A stretch of 64,000 nt of DNA from positions 1 through 64,000 of the forward strand of contig NZ_AFRW01000116.1 in assembly GCF_000220985.1 (NCBI RefSeq). The letters run 5' to 3'. The position numbers and the translations under genes are program-made. This DNA is from Nesterenkonia sp. F. GTDB lineage: Bacteria; Actinomycetota; Actinomycetes; Actinomycetales; Micrococcaceae. The notes beneath the pieces were generated by a model. That model was not told the origin of the DNA, did no database searches, and was given only the letters and a program-made list of their open reading frames with translations. Below, piece by piece: positions 35,926 through 45,995 of the stretch (its first letter is position 1; each line of letters begins with the position of its first letter).

Positions 35926-38900
35926 GGGTCACCTCCAGAATCTTCTGCCACGTCTCGTCCCCGTCGGGGTCGAGGCCCTCGTCGAGCGCCTCGGAGCGAG
36001 CCCGCAGCACGGCGTCGTAGTTGCGCGGCATCACCTTGGTGATCCGCGAGAAGGTCGTCTCGACCTCGTCGAGCAGGTGACGGGCCAGCTCGGAGCCGGT
36101 CTCCTCGAGGTGGCGGCGCAGCAGATCCAGGATGATCTGCCGGTCCTCCTCGTCCGGCTCCTCGAGCATCAGGTCGTCGTTGGCCCGGGCCTGCGAGTTC
36201 ATCAGCTTCGGGTCGAAGTCCAGCACGTAGGCGGTGCCGCCGGACATGCCGGCTCCGAAGTTGCGTCCCGTGGGTCCGAGGATCAGCGCCTGGCCGCCGG
36301 TCATGTACTCGCAGCCGTGGTCGCCGATGCCCTCGACGACGGCGGTCGCCCCGGAGTTGCGCACCAGGAAGCGTTCGCCGACCTGGCCGCGCAGCAGGAT
36401 CTCGCCCGAGGTCGCGCCGTAGCCGATCACGTTGCCGGCGATCACGTTGTCCTCGGCCCGCAGCGGCGCCTCGGGGTCCGGGTGGACCACCAGGCGTCCG
36501 CCCGAGAGGCCCTTGCCCACATAGTCGTTGGCGTCGCCGGAGAGCCGCAGCGTCACGCCGTGCGGAAGGAAGGCGCCCAGCGACTGCCCGGCCTCGCCGC
36601 GCAGATCGACCTCGACGGTGTCGGGGTCCAGCGTCTTCAGCCCCAGCGCCTTGGTGATCTCGTGGCCGAGCATCGTGCCCACCGAGCGGTCGGTGTTGAT
36701 CACCTTCCGCTCCAGCCGCACGTGCCGTCCGTGGCGGATCGCCGGCTGGGCCTGCTCGATCAGCGCGACGTCGAAGTGCTTCTCCAGCTCGTGGTCCTGC
36801 CCGCCGGTGCGGCGCAGCATCGCCTCGGTCGCCGGGTCCTGCGCATCGTAGCCGCCGAGCACCGAATCCAGGTTCAGCCCGTCGGTCTTCCAGTGGCGCT
36901 TGGCCTGGTCGAAGTCCAGCGACTCGATGTGCCCGACGGCCTCGTCGAGGCTGCGGAAGCCGAGCTCGGCGAGGTGCTCGCGGACCTCCTGGGCGACGAA
37001 CTCGAAGAAGTTCACCACGTGGTCGGCCTGGCCGGTGAAGCGCGAGCGCAGCTCGGGGTTCTGCGTCGCCACGCCGACCGGGCAGGTGTCCAGGTGGCAC
37101 ACGCGCATCATCACGCAGCCGGAGACCACCAGCGGGGCAGTCGCGAAGCCGTACTCCTCGGCGCCCAGCAGCGCGGCGATGACCACGTCGCGGCCGGTCT
37201 TCATCTGTCCGTCGACCTGCACGGTCACCCGCTCGCGCAGGCCGTTGAGCATCAGCGTCTGCTGCGCCTCGGCCAGACCGAGCTCCCAGGGGGCTCCGGC
37301 GTGCTTCAGCGAGTTCAGCGGCGAGGCGCCGGTTCCGCCGTCGTGCCCGGAGATGAGCACGACGTCGGCCTTGGCCTTGGTGACGCCGGCGGCCACCGTG
37401 CCCACGCCGTTGAGCGCGACCAGCTTCACGTGGACCCGGGCACCGGTGTTGGCGCGCTTGAGGTCGTAGATCAGCTGGGCGAGGTCCTCGATGGAGTAGA
37501 TGTCGTGGTGCGGCGGCGGCGACACCAGCGAGACGCCGGGCGTGGAGTGCCGGGTCTCGGCCACCCACGGGTAGACCTTCTTGCCCATCAGCTGACCGCC
37601 CTCGCCGGGCTTGGCCCCCTGGGCCATCTTGATCTGCAGGTCGTCGGCGTGGGTGAGGTACTGGCTGGTCACGCCGAAGCGGCCCGAGGCGATCTGCTTG
37701 ATCGCCGAGCGCCGCTCGGGGTCGGCCAGGCGCGCGGGGTGCTCGCCGCCCTCGCCGGTGTTCGACCGGCCCTTCAGCCGGTTCATCGCGATCGCCAGCG
37801 TCTCGTGGGCCTCCTGCGAGATCGAGCCGTAGCTCATCGCGCCGGTGTTGAACCGCTTCACGATCTCGCTGACCGGCTCGACCTCGGAGATCGGGATCGA
37901 GGAGCGGGTGCCCTTGAGCTTGATGAGTCCGCGCAGAGTCATCAGCGACTCGGACTGGTCGTCGATCTGGCGGGTGTACTGCTTGAAGATGTCGTAGCGG
38001 CGCCGGGCGGTGGAGTGCTGCAGCTTGAACACCGTCTGCGGGTTGAACAGGTGCGGCGGGCCCTCCCGGCGCCACTGGTACTCGCCGCCGACCTCCAGCT
38101 CGTCGCCGCGCCCGAGGTCGTTGCCGTCGGACGGGTACGCGTGGGCGTGCCGGGCCATCGTCTCGGCGGAGATGACCTCCAGCCCCGCGCCGCCCATCGG
38201 CGAGTGGGTGCCGGAGAAGTACTGGTCGACGACATGCTGGGCCAGCCCGACCGCCTCGAAGGTCTGCGCGCCGCAGTACGAGGCCACTGTCGAGATGCCC
38301 ATCTTGGACATGATCTTCAGCACGCCCTTGCCCAGCGCGGTGAGCAGGTTGTGCACCGCCTGTCCCTCGTCGACGCCGGTGATGTCGCCGCGGCGGACCA
38401 TGTCCTCGGCCGACTCCATGGCCAGGTAGGGGTTCACCGCCGCCGCACCGTAGCCGATCAGGCAGGCGACGTGGTGGACTTCGCGGACGTCGCCGGCCTC
38501 GACGATCAGCGAGGCCCGCGTCCGGTTCGCCGACTTCAGCAGGTGGTGGTGGATCGCCGAGAGCAGCAGCATCGACGGGATCGGAGCCCACTGGGCGTTG
38601 GAGTCCCGGTCGGAGATGACGATGTAGCTCACCCCGCGGTTGACCGCCGCCGAGACGTTCTCGCAGAGGTCGCGGATGCGCTGGCGGAAGTCCTCCTCGG
38701 TGTTGCCCACCCGGTAGAGCCCGCGCACCTTCATCGCGATCTTCCGGCCGTCGTCGTCGCGGATGTTGGCGATCTTGGCCAGCTGGTCGTTGTCGATGAC
38801 CGGGAAGTCCAGCGCCACCTGCTTGGTGGTCACGTGCTCGGTGCTCAGCAGGTTGCCGTTGGGGCCGATGTGGTGGCCCAGCGAGGTGACCAGCTCCTCG

Positions 38901-40555
38901 CGGATGGCGTCCAGCGGCGGATTCGTGACCTGGGCGAAGCCCTGCACGAAGTAGTCGAAGAGCAGCCGCGGACGGTCGGCGAGCACCGCGATCGGCGTGT
39001 CCGTGCCCATCGCGCCCAGCGGCTCGGCGCCGTTGGACGCCATCGGGCCGACCAGGATCTTCAGCTCCTCATGCGTGTAGCCGAAGGTCTGCTGGCGGCG
39101 ACGCACCGAGTCTGAGGGGTGACGGACGTGGAGCCGCTCGGGCAGGTCCTGCAGCCCGATCAGGTTCTGGTCCACCCACTCCTGCCACGGCGCGGCGGAG
39201 GCGAACTCGGACTTGACCTCCTCGTCCTCGATGATCCGCCCCTCGGCGGTGTCGAGCAGGAACATCATGCCCGGGGCCACGCGGCCCTTGCGCACGATCG
39301 AGGAGGGCTCGAGATCGACGACGCCGACCTCGGAGGACATCACGACCAGACCGTCGTCGGTGACCCAGTAGCGCGCCGGACGCAGACCGTTGCGGTCCAG
39401 CACCGCGCCGACCTGGACGCCGTCGGTGAAGGCCACCGCCGCCGGACCGTCCCAGGCCTCCATGAGCATGGAGTGGTAGCGGTAGAAGGCCCGCAGCGCC
39501 GGGTCCATGGTGTCGTGGTTCTCCCAGGCCTCCGGGACCATCATGCGCATCGCCTGCGACAGCGGCCGGCCGGAGAGCATCAGCAGCTCGGCCGCCTCGT
39601 CGAAGGAGGCGGAGTCGGAGGCGCCCGGGGTGCAGATCGGGAACAGCTGCTCCGGGTCCTCCCCCAGCAGCTCGGAGGACATCACCGACTGTCGCGCCCG
39701 CATCCAGTTGCGGTTGCCCTTGACGGTGTTGATCTCGCCGTTGTGCGCGATGTTGCGCAGCGGCTGGGCCAGCGGCCAGGAGGGGAAGGTGTTCGTCGAG
39801 AACCGCGAATGGACGATGCCCAGCGTGGTCTTGAACCGCGGATCGGAGAGGTCCGGGTAGAAGGGCTCGAGCTGAGCAGTGGTCAGCATGCCTTTGTAGG
39901 TGATCGTCTTCGACGACAGCGACGGGAAGTAGGCGCCCAGGCGGTTCTGGCTGCGCTTGCGCAGCCGCCAGGCCCGCTGATCCAGCGTCCCCTCGGCGTC
40001 GGCGGACTCGTCGAGCGCCAGGAAGAGCTGCTCGAAGACGGGCATGGCTTCACGGGCCAGCTCGCCGATCATCGAGTCGTCGATCGGCAGCTGGCGCCAG
40101 CCGAGCACGGTCAGTCCCTGCTCGCCGGCGAGCTCCTCGATGCCGACGACCATCTGCTCGCGCTCCTCGGCGGACTGCGGGAGGAAGGCGATGCCGACGG
40201 CGTAGTCCCCGGCGGCGGGCAGGTCGAAGTCCACCACGGCGCGGAGGAACTCGTCGGGGACCTGCGTGAGCAGGCCCGCGCCGTCGCCGGTGCCGACGTC
40301 GCCGCCGACCGCGCCGCGGTGCTCGAGGTTGCGCAGCGCGCGCAGCGCGTGGTCGACGATGTCGTGGCCGGGCTCGCCGCGCAGGGTGGCGACGGCGGCC
40401 ATGCCGCAGTTCTCGTGCTCGTTGTCGGGAGAATAGAGCCCCGTCTGCTCAGGGCGGGTCGAGAACCGGCTGAACGGGCTCACCACCTGCCCCGGGCTCG
40501 ACTGCTCCTCGGCAGTCGCGGGGACATGCATCTCCGAGGGTCCTCGGGTGGACAT
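35918..40555 (-). CDS. gltB: Glutamate synthase (NADPH) large subunit
   Basis: Makes two glutamates from glutamine and 2-oxoglutarate. The 1545-residue protein is intact. After a propeptide of about 50 residues comes the glutaminase nucleophile in [13 protein letters not shown], then the central domain, the FMN-binding synthase domain ([39 protein letters not shown]), the [3Fe-4S] cysteines in [19 protein letters not shown] and the C-terminal beta-helix domain with repeated Gly. I chose ATG at 40555, with GGAAGGA 8 bases upstream; the longer frame to 40918 has no family similarity. gltD follows with an 8-base overlap. A promoter-like sequence lies about 410 bp upstream. Confidence 0.96.
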   Translation of the reverse strand: MSTRGPSEMHVPATAEEQSSPGQVVSPFSRFSTRPEQTGLYSPDNEHENCGMAAVATLRGEPGHDIVDHALRALRNLEHRGAVGGDVGTGDGAGLLTQVPDEFLRAVVDFDLPAAGDYAVGIAFLPQSAEEREQMVVGIEELAGEQGLTVLGWRQLPIDDSMIGELAREAMPVFEQLFLALDESADAEGTLDQRAWRLRKRSQNRLGAYFPSLSSKTITYKGMLTTAQLEPFYPDLSDPRFKTTLGIVHSRFSTNTFPSWPLAQPLRNIAHNGEINTVKGNRNWMRARQSVMSSELLGEDPEQLFPICTPGASDSASFDEAAELLMLSGRPLSQAMRMMVPEAWENHDTMDPALRAFYRYHSMLMEAWDGPAAVAFTDGVQVGAVLDRNGLRPARYWVTDDGLVVMSSEVGVVDLEPSSIVRKGRVAPGMMFLLDTAEGRIIEDEEVKSEFASAAPWQEWVDQNLIGLQDLPERLHVRHPSDSVRRRQQTFGYTHEELKILVGPMASNGAEPLGAMGTDTPIAVLADRPRLLFDYFVQGFAQVTNPPLDAIREELVTSLGHHIGPNGNLLSTEHVTTKQVALDFPVIDNDQLAKIANIRDDDGRKIAMKVRGLYRVGNTEEDFRQRIRDLCENVSAAVNRGVSYIVISDRDSNAQWAPIPSMLLLSAIHHHLLKSANRTRASLIVEAGDVREVHHVACLIGYGAAAVNPYLAMESAEDMVRRGDITGVDEGQAVHNLLTALGKGVLKIMSKMGISTVASYCGAQTFEAVGLAQHVVDQYFSGTHSPMGGAGLEVISAETMARHAHAYPSDGNDLGRGDELEVGGEYQWRREGPPHLFNPQTVFKLQHSTARRRYDIFKQYTRQIDDQSESLMTLRGLIKLKGTRSSIPISEVEPVSEIVKRFNTGAMSYGSISQEAHETLAIAMNRLKGRSNTGEGGEHPARLADPERRSAIKQIASGRFGVTSQYLTHADDLQIKMAQGAKPGEGGQLMGKKVYPWVAETRHSTPGVSLVSPPPHHDIYSIEDLAQLIYDLKRANTGARVHVKLVALNGVGTVAAGVTKAKADVVLISGHDGGTGASPLNSLKHAGAPWELGLAEAQQTLMLNGLRERVTVQVDGQMKTGRDVVIAALLGAEEYGFATAPLVVSGCVMMRVCHLDTCPVGVATQNPELRSRFTGQADHVVNFFEFVAQEVREHLAELGFRSLDEAVGHIESLDFDQAKRHWKTDGLNLDSVLGGYDAQDPATEAMLRRTGGQDHELEKHFDVALIEQAQPAIRHGRHVRLERKVINTDRSVGTMLGHEITKALGLKTLDPDTVEVDLRGEAGQSLGAFLPHGVTLRLSGDANDYVGKGLSGGRLVVHPDPEAPLRAEDNVIAGNVIGYGATSGEILLRGQVGERFLVRNSGATAVVEGIGDHGCEYMTGGQALILGPTGRNFGAGMSGGTAYVLDFDPKLMNSQARANDDLMLEEPDEEDRQIILDLLRRHLEETGSELARHLLDEVETTFSRITKVMPRNYDAVLRARSEALDEGLDPDGDETWQKILEVTRG

Positions 40556-40975
40556 GACGGTGTTCCTTCCTCCGCATGCGGACGATTCATGGGAGGGGAC
40601 ATCATCGGCCCCTGTCACAGCTGGAGGGCGGCGCCGCCGTGATGACGGTCGGCTCGGCCCGCGGATCGCCCGGGCGCCCTCGTCTCGCGTCTCATGCAGT
40701 CTCGGGCCCGGGGTCCCGCCGGCTCCGCCGTGCAGGCGGCCGGCCGGTCCCCGGACAGGCTGTCGGTGCGTCCTGAGGCACCGGTGCTCCGGCTCCGGGC
40801 TCCGGCTCCGACGTCGCAGTCCGACGCCGCACCCGGGACGACGTGCGGTCCCGGGCGCCGGACCCGGCCCGCGGCGACGCCCCGGCGCCGGATGTGGAGC
40901 GCCGGTCGCGCCCGGCATCGATGGTGCGGCTGTCCGGGCACGACGGTGTCGCCTGGGTCTCAGGTGATCAGATTC
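40556..40975 (-). other. Long gltB leader, no gene seen
   Basis: The roughly 415 bp between the predicted gltB transcript start and the gltB ATG contain no supported gene. Base composition is GC-rich with many CCGG and GGCC stretches. I see no recognisable riboswitch. Confidence 0.5.
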
Positions 40976-41004
40976 ATCTTGTGCGTCACAGGACGCAGAA
41001 GCAA
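40976..41004 (-). promoter_or_regulatory. Probable gltBD promoter with operator-like inverted repeat
   Basis: On the minus strand TTGCTT (41004-40999) and CAAGAT (40981-40976) are exactly 17 bp apart. The spacer contains TGCGTC-ACAG-GACGCA, a perfect 6-bp inverted repeat at 40982-40997, so a bound protein would sit between the -35 and -10. This is the AT-richest part of the gap. The binding protein is unknown; nitrogen regulators such as AmtR or GlnR use different motifs. Confidence 0.5.
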
Positions 41005-41006
41005 AT

Positions 41007-41022
41007 CACATCTCATGATGTG
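41007..41022 (-). terminator. Small hairpin after lgt
   Basis: CACATC and GATGTG pair around a 4-base loop 6 bp beyond the lgt stop; on the minus strand it is followed by ATTTGCTTC. It is a weak candidate terminator that directly abuts the gltB promoter. Confidence 0.35.
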
Positions 41023-41028
41023 GACCGC

Positions 41029-42216
41029 TCATCGGCGCTCATCAGCGGCTTCGGAGGGGTCCTCTCCTGCGCTCCCGGCGGTCGGGTCGGCCGTCCCGGC
41101 CTCCTGGGCCGCGGCGTCCTCCTCGGTCGTCCCAGCATCTGGACCGTGCGAGGTCTCATCATCCGGACTCTGGTCCGCGACGGTGCTCTCGGCGGCATCG
41201 TGGTCGACGTCCTGGTCGGCGTCCTGGTCGGCGTCCTGGTCGACATCGGGGTCGATGTCCTGGGCGCGTCCCACGGTACGGGTCCCGTGGCCGACGCGGT
41301 AGACCTGGAGCTCCTCGGCGAGGGCCTCGGCGGTGCGCGGGCGGCGCAGGAAGAGCACCACGAGCATGACGAGGGCCACCAGGAAGGTGAACAGCGCGGC
41401 CCACATGTTCAGCCGCCACTCCTGCCCGAAGAGGCTGATCCACTGGGTCGACTTGCCCAGCTCGTCGATGCGCAGGCTCTCGATCCAGAAGCGGCCCAAC
41501 GTGTAGTAGGCCACGTAGGTCCAGGCCACCAGGCCCTGCTTGAAGCGGAACTTCTTGTGCAGCAGCACCAGCACCACGACGCCGGCCAGGCTCCAGAGGC
41601 TCTCGTAGAGGAAGGTCGGGTGGAACAGCGTGGACTCCGAGAGGTGCTGGACCTGCGGGACCCGGTGCTCGGCGTCGACCTCCAGGCCCCACGGCAGGCT
41701 GGTCGGGGCGCCGTAGAGCTCCTGGTTGAACCAGTTGCCCCAGCGGCCGATCGCCTGCCCCAGCAGCACGCCGGGGACGATCGCGTCGGCGAATCCGGCG
41801 AACTTGATGCCGTAGCGTCGGCAGGCGATCCAGATGCCGACCGCACCCAGGACGATGGCTCCCCAGATGCCCAGTCCGCCGAGCCAGACCTGCGGGATCA
41901 GCGTCAGGTCGCCGGTGCCGTCGAAGTTCGGGCCGAAATAGGCGTCCGGCGAGGAGAACACGTGATAGAGCCGGCCGCCGACGATGCCCAGCAGCACCGC
42001 CCACAGCGTGGCGTCCATGACGTTGTCGACCGATCCCCCGCGCGACTTCCACAGCCGGGAGCTGAGCAGGATGGCGGCGATGATGCCCACCACGATGCAC
42101 AGGGCGTAATAGTTCAGGGTCAACGGGCCGAACAGGTCGAGACCGCTGGAGGGCGGAGCCGGGAATCCTGCACGCAGGTCCCCGGCAGGGGCGGCCGCCG
42201 CAACGGTGGGAGTCAT
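41029..42216 (-). CDS. lgt: Prolipoprotein diacylglyceryl transferase
   Basis: Membrane enzyme that adds diacylglycerol to the lipobox cysteine of prolipoproteins. The 395-residue protein has about seven membrane helices, the Lgt signature GQAIGRWGNWFNQELYG near residue 155, and YYALCIVVGIIAAI, GGRLYHVFSSPDAYF and FHPTFLYESLW. Residues 290 onward form an acidic tail of about 100 residues with repeats such as DPDVDQDADQDADQDVDHD, not needed for catalysis; long tails are common in actinobacterial Lgt. It lies 228 bp downstream of trpA, with a hairpin between. It would process the DUF3515 lipoprotein, among others. Confidence 0.95.
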   Translation of the reverse strand: MTPTVAAAAPAGDLRAGFPAPPSSGLDLFGPLTLNYYALCIVVGIIAAILLSSRLWKSRGGSVDNVMDATLWAVLLGIVGGRLYHVFSSPDAYFGPNFDGTGDLTLIPQVWLGGLGIWGAIVLGAVGIWIACRRYGIKFAGFADAIVPGVLLGQAIGRWGNWFNQELYGAPTSLPWGLEVDAEHRVPQVQHLSESTLFHPTFLYESLWSLAGVVVLVLLHKKFRFKQGLVAWTYVAYYTLGRFWIESLRIDELGKSTQWISLFGQEWRLNMWAALFTFLVALVMLVVLFLRRPRTAEALAEELQVYRVGHGTRTVGRAQDIDPDVDQDADQDADQDVDHDAAESTVADQSPDDETSHGPDAGTTEEDAAAQEAGTADPTAGSAGEDPSEAADERR

Positions 42217-42263
42217 GGGCAGAAGGTCCTCTCGGATCTGTGCACGGTCAGGCGCGCCGCCGA

Positions 42264-42293
42264 CCGGCCGGCTCCCGGACGGGAGCCGGCCGG
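42264..42293 (-). terminator. Terminator after the trp genes
   Basis: CCGGCCGGCTCCCG (42264-42277) and CGGGAGCCGGCCGG (42280-42293) pair perfectly around a 2-base loop. It is 150 bp beyond the trpA stop and 48 bp upstream of lgt. No T-tract. The rest of 42217-42443 shows no gene. Confidence 0.65.
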
Positions 42294-42443
42294 GGCCGAC
42301 GGCGCGACGTCGGTGGCGAGTCTACGTCGTGAGTCTGGACACGCGGCGCACGTCGACCGGAGCGTGGCCCGGCCGGTGCGACCGAGTCGGACCGGTCCGG
42401 ACGGAGCCGCCGCGTGCCGCGTCGGATGCCGCGTGGCCGATGC

Positions 42444-43220
42444 TCAGCCGCGGCCGGAGAGCTCGGCGGCCTTCGCCGCGACCGCCTCCGGCCCGCCGTC
42501 GCGCAGCGCGGCGACCAGGGCGGTGCCGACGATGACGCCGTCGGCGTAGGCGCCGATCTCCTCCACATGGGCTCGGGTGGAGACGCCGAGTCCGACGCAG
42601 ACGCGCTCGGCGCCGGCCTCGTGGGCGGCGGACACCACGCGCTCCGCGGCGTCCGACACCTCGGTGCGCGCCCCGGTGACGCCCATCAGCGACACTCCGT
42701 AGACGAAGCCGCGGGAGGACTCGGCGATCCGCCGCATCCGCTCCGGCGTCGACGTCGGGGCGGCCAGGAAGACCCGGTCGAGGTCATGGGCGTCGGCGGC
42801 GGCGATCCAGGCCTCGGCCTCATCCGGCGTGAGGTCCGGGGTGATCGCTCCGGCTCCGCCGGCCTCGGCCAGTCGGCGCGCGAAGACCGCCGGTCCCATC
42901 CGATCGATGAGGTTCCAGTAGGTCATCACCAGCACCGCGGCGTCGGTGGCCGCGGAGACGGCGGCGACGATCTCGAACACCTCGTCCATGCGGAACCCGC
43001 GGGCGAGCACCTCGGTGGTGGCCTGCTGGATGACCGGGCCGTCCATCACCGGGTCGGAGTACGGGATGCCGATCTCGAGGACGTCGGCGCCGTTCTCCGC
43101 CAGCGCGATCGCCGCGGCGATGGAGGCCTCCTTGTCCGGGTAGCCGGCCGGGAGATAGCCGATGAAGGCCGAACGCCCCTCGGCGCGGGCGGCCTCGACG
43201 GCGTCTGCGGTGATGCTCAT
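42444..43220 (-). CDS. trpA: Tryptophan synthase alpha subunit
   Basis: Cleaves indole-3-glycerol phosphate to indole and glyceraldehyde 3-phosphate, passing indole to TrpB. The 258-residue TIM barrel has [15 protein letters not shown], the catalytic Glu in [20 protein letters not shown] (with its catalytic Asp later in [15 protein letters not shown]), YWNLIDRMG, and the phosphate-binding [16 protein letters not shown] and [14 protein letters not shown] at 43220 overlaps the trpB stop (ATGA), so the subunits are translationally coupled. It is the last trp gene. Confidence 0.95.
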   Translation of the reverse strand: MSITADAVEAARAEGRSAFIGYLPAGYPDKEASIAAAIALAENGADVLEIGIPYSDPVMDGPVIQQATTEVLARGFRMDEVFEIVAAVSAATDAAVLVMTYWNLIDRMGPAVFARRLAEAGGAGAITPDLTPDEAEAWIAAADAHDLDRVFLAAPTSTPERMRRIAESSRGFVYGVSLMGVTGARTEVSDAAERVVSAAHEAGAERVCVGLGVSTRAHVEEIGAYADGVIVGTALVAALRDGGPEAVAAKAAELSGRG

Positions 43221-44539
43221 GCCTGGACTCCTGTCTCGTCGCCCTGCTCGTCCTCGTCGAGCCGCTCCTGCCGCTCCTGCCGCTCCTGCCGCTCCTGCTG
43301 CTCGTCGAGCAGGTCGAACCACTCGGCGGCGGTGCCGACGTCCTTGTCCCCGCGGCCGGAGAGGCTGACGACGATGATCCTCTCCGCGGCGGCCTCGGGA
43401 TCCTCCGCCGTCCAGGCGGCCGAGAGCCGGGCCGCGCCGGCGAGCGCGTGGGCCGACTCGATCGCCGGGATGATGCCCTCGGTGCGGCACAGCGTCTCGA
43501 AGGCGGTCATGCACTCGGCGTCGGTGACCGGCTCGTAGACTGCCCGGCCGCTGTCGGCCAGATGCGCGTGCTCCGGCCCCACCGAGGGGTAGTCCAGCCC
43601 GGCCGAGATGGAGTGCGAGTCCAGAGTCTGTCCGTCCTCGTCCTGCATCAGGTAGGAGCGGGCGCCGTGCAGCACCCCCGAGCGGCCGAGCGTGATCGCC
43701 GCGGCGTGCCGACCGGTCTCCACGCCGTCGCCGCCGGCCTCGTAGCCGTGCAGGGCGACCTCGGCGTCGTCGAGGAAGGCATGGAAGATGCCCATCGCGT
43801 TGGAGCCGCCGCCCACGCAGGCGGCCACCGCATCGGGCAGCCGGCCCTCCTGCGCCAGCATCTGCTCGCGGGCCTCCTCGCCGATGACCTGGTGGAACCA
43901 GCGGACCATGGACGGGAACGGGTGCGGGCCGGTCACGGTGCCGAGCAGGTAATGGGTGTTCTCCACCGTGGCGACCCAGTCACGCAGCGCCTCGTTGATC
44001 GCGTCCTTCAGCGTCTTGGCTCCGTGCTCGACGGGGACCACCTCGGCGCCGAGCAGCCGCATCCGGGCGACGTTGAGCGCCTGCCGGCGGGTGTCCTCGG
44101 CCCCCATGTAGATCATGCACTCCATGCCCATCAGCGCCGCGGCGGTCGCCGTGGCCACCCCGTGCTGGCCGGCGCCCGTCTCGGCGATCAGCCGGGTCTT
44201 GCCCATCCGGCGGGCCAGCAGCGCCTGACCCAGGACGTTGTTGATCTTGTGGCTGCCGGTGTGGTTCAGGTCTTCGCGCTTGAGCAGGATGCGCGCCGCG
44301 CCCTGCTCGGCGGCGAAGCGCGGGACTTCAGCCAGCAGCGAGGGACGACCGGTGTAGTCGCGGCAGAGGCGCTGGTACTCGGCGACGAACTCCTCGTCCT
44401 CGCGGGCCTCGCCGAAGGTCTGCTCGACCTCGTCGAGGGCGGCGATCAGCGACTCGGGCATCCATCGACCCCCGTAGGGGCCGTAGTAGGGGCCCTCGGC
44501 GCCCCGGTGGGAGGAGCCGGCGGCTGCGGAGTCGGTCAT
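43217..44539 (-). CDS. trpB: Tryptophan synthase beta subunit
   Basis: PLP enzyme that joins indole and serine. The 440-residue protein has [15 protein letters not shown], the PLP lysine in [49 protein letters not shown] and [13 protein letters not shown]. The C-terminal 25 residues are a charged extension beyond the fold, containing four QER repeats encoded by four exact 9-bp repeats (43262-43297). ATG at 44539 has GGAGA 5 bases upstream. It follows trpC by 89 bp and overlaps trpA by 4 bases. Confidence 0.96.
   Translation of the reverse strand: MTDSAAAGSSHRGAEGPYYGPYGGRWMPESLIAALDEVEQTFGEAREDEEFVAEYQRLCRDYTGRPSLLAEVPRFAAEQGAARILLKREDLNHTGSHKINNVLGQALLARRMGKTRLIAETGAGQHGVATATAAALMGMECMIYMGAEDTRRQALNVARMRLLGAEVVPVEHGAKTLKDAINEALRDWVATVENTHYLLGTVTGPHPFPSMVRWFHQVIGEEAREQMLAQEGRLPDAVAACVGGGSNAMGIFHAFLDDAEVALHGYEAGGDGVETGRHAAAITLGRSGVLHGARSYLMQDEDGQTLDSHSISAGLDYPSVGPEHAHLADSGRAVYEPVTDAECMTAFETLCRTEGIIPAIESAHALAGAARLSAAWTAEDPEAAAERIIVVSLSGRGDKDVGTAAEWFDLLDEQQERQERQERQERLDEDEQGDETGVQA
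43262..43297. repeat. Four 9-bp tandem repeats in the trpB 3' end
   Basis: CCGCTCCTG is repeated four times exactly; on the coding strand it encodes QER four times in the trpB tail. A length change in whole units keeps the frame, so the tail length may vary between strains. Confidence 0.85.
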
Positions 44540-44628
44540 GGGAGTCTCCTTCTCGACGAGAGGTGGTCGGCGACCCGTCCGGTCGCCTCGGGCGCCGTGA
44601 GGACGCCGGCGGGACGTGGCGGGGGGGG

Positions 44629-45492
44629 TTAGGCCCGCGAGGCGGCGCGGAAGCGGCCCAGCGCGGCGCGCGGGTCGCCCTCGCGGACCAGCGCCTCGCC
44701 GACGAGGACCGCATCGGCGCCGTCGCGGGCGTAGTCGGCGACCACGCCGGGGCCGTCGACGCCGGACTCGGCGACCCGCACGACGTCGGCGGGGAGGTGC
44801 CCGGCCATCGTGGCGTAGTGGGCGACGTCGACGTCCAGCGTCTTCAGGTTCCGCACGTTGATCCCGACGATCCGCGCGCCGACGGCGGCGGCACGCTCGA
44901 TCTCCTCGGCGGTGTGCGCCTCGACGAGGGCCTCCATGCCGAGTTCGCGGGTCAGCGCGAGGTAGTCGCGCAGCCGGGCGTCGTCCAGGGCGGCGACGAT
45001 CAGCAGCACCAGGTCCGCCCCGTGGGCGCGGGCCTCATGGAACTGGTACTCGTCGACCATGAAGTCCTTGCGCAGCACCGGCACGTCGACGGCGGCGCGC
45101 ACCGCGTCGAGATCGGCCAGCGAGCCGCCGAAGCGACGCGGCTCGGTGAGCACGCTCACCGCCGAGGCCCCGCCGGCGGCGTAGGCCGCGGCCAGCTCGG
45201 CCGGGTCGGGGATCTCCGCCAGGGCGCCCTTGGACGGCGAGGAGCGCTTGACCTCGGCGATGATCCGAACCCCGTCGGCGTCGGCACGGCCGTCCGCCAG
45301 GGCGGCGCGGGCGTCGCGGGCCGGGGCCTCCTGCTGGGCCCGGCGGGCCCGGGCGACGATCTCCTCCAGCGGCACCTCGGCACGCCGCGTCGCGAGATCC
45401 TCGCGGACGCCGGCGATGATCTGATCGAGCACCGTGCCGGAGGTCCCGTCGGCGGCGACGCCGGAGCTGGTCCCAGGCTGCTCCACTGTCAC
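44629..45492 (-). CDS. trpC: Indole-3-glycerol-phosphate synthase
   Basis: Closes the indole ring from carboxyphenylaminodeoxyribulose 5-phosphate. The 287-residue TIM barrel has [17 protein letters not shown] (catalytic Glu and Lys), [42 protein letters not shown] and [16 protein letters not shown]. The GTG at 45492 is 1 bp beyond the small membrane protein stop. TrpF is not fused and is not in this window, as is usual in actinobacteria, where PriA does that job. The TAA stop is followed directly by eight C on the coding strand, a homopolymer prone to length errors. Confidence 0.95.
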   Translation of the reverse strand: MTVEQPGTSSGVAADGTSGTVLDQIIAGVREDLATRRAEVPLEEIVARARRAQQEAPARDARAALADGRADADGVRIIAEVKRSSPSKGALAEIPDPAELAAAYAAGGASAVSVLTEPRRFGGSLADLDAVRAAVDVPVLRKDFMVDEYQFHEARAHGADLVLLIVAALDDARLRDYLALTRELGMEALVEAHTAEEIERAAAVGARIVGINVRNLKTLDVDVAHYATMAGHLPADVVRVAESGVDGPGVVADYARDGADAVLVGEALVREGDPRAALGRFRAASRA

Positions 45493-45493
45493 C

Positions 45494-45826
45494 TCAGCGT
45501 CCGGAGCGGGCGGGGTCGCGCCGCAGCACGGACGAGCTGTCGATCTCCACGCCGTGGCCGGCCTTCTTCAGCACCGCGCCGAGGATGAGCGCCAGCGGCA
45601 CGCAGGCGGCGGCGACCCACACGAGCGCCCACAGCTGGACGACGAAGCCGATGCCGCCGAGCACCGAGCCGATGATCAGCGTGATGCTCAGCGTCCAGGC
45701 CGCCGGAGTGGAGCCGTGGCCGATGTGGTCGTCGTGGATGAAGGAGTCGTCCGGCCGCTCGACGGCGTGCTCGGCGGCGCGGCGCGTGGTGGCCTCGGCC
45801 GGCCGCTGCGTGGTGGTGGTGCTCAT
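45494..45826 (-). CDS. Small trp-cluster membrane protein with HGxxPAAWT motif
   Basis: A 110-residue protein with a polar N-terminus, [14 protein letters not shown], and two membrane helices ([20 protein letters not shown] and [19 protein letters not shown]), ending in a short cytoplasmic tail. I recognise it as a small family placed between trpE and trpC in Micrococcales and relatives (DUF6704/HGxxPAAW type); its function is unknown. The strict location suggests a role in tryptophan metabolism or transport, but this is inference. ATG at 45826 starts before the conserved region. It is 169 bp downstream of the TrpE-associated membrane protein gene. Confidence 0.8.
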   Translation of the reverse strand: MSTTTTQRPAEATTRRAAEHAVERPDDSFIHDDHIGHGSTPAAWTLSITLIIGSVLGGIGFVVQLWALVWVAAACVPLALILGAVLKKAGHGVEIDSSSVLRRDPARSGR

Positions 45827-45995
45827 CGCTGTCCTCTCTGCTGCGCGGCGCACGGGCGCCGCGGACTGCCGTTGAAGTCTCCGTCGTCCATTCTGCCACG
45901 CCCGCAGGGCCCCGCGGGCGCGGGCGTCACGGCCCGGACCGGGCGACCGCCGGGGCGATGGAGGCTCAGCGGGTCCGGGCGCCGCTCGGCCCCGC

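Noticed and set aside
35849-39115. A 1088-codon open frame on the plus strand opposite gltB
   Set aside because: It is the mirror frame of a strongly conserved gene; at about 70% GC such antisense frames stay open. Its translation is Val/Leu/Gly/His/Arg-rich with no family motif.
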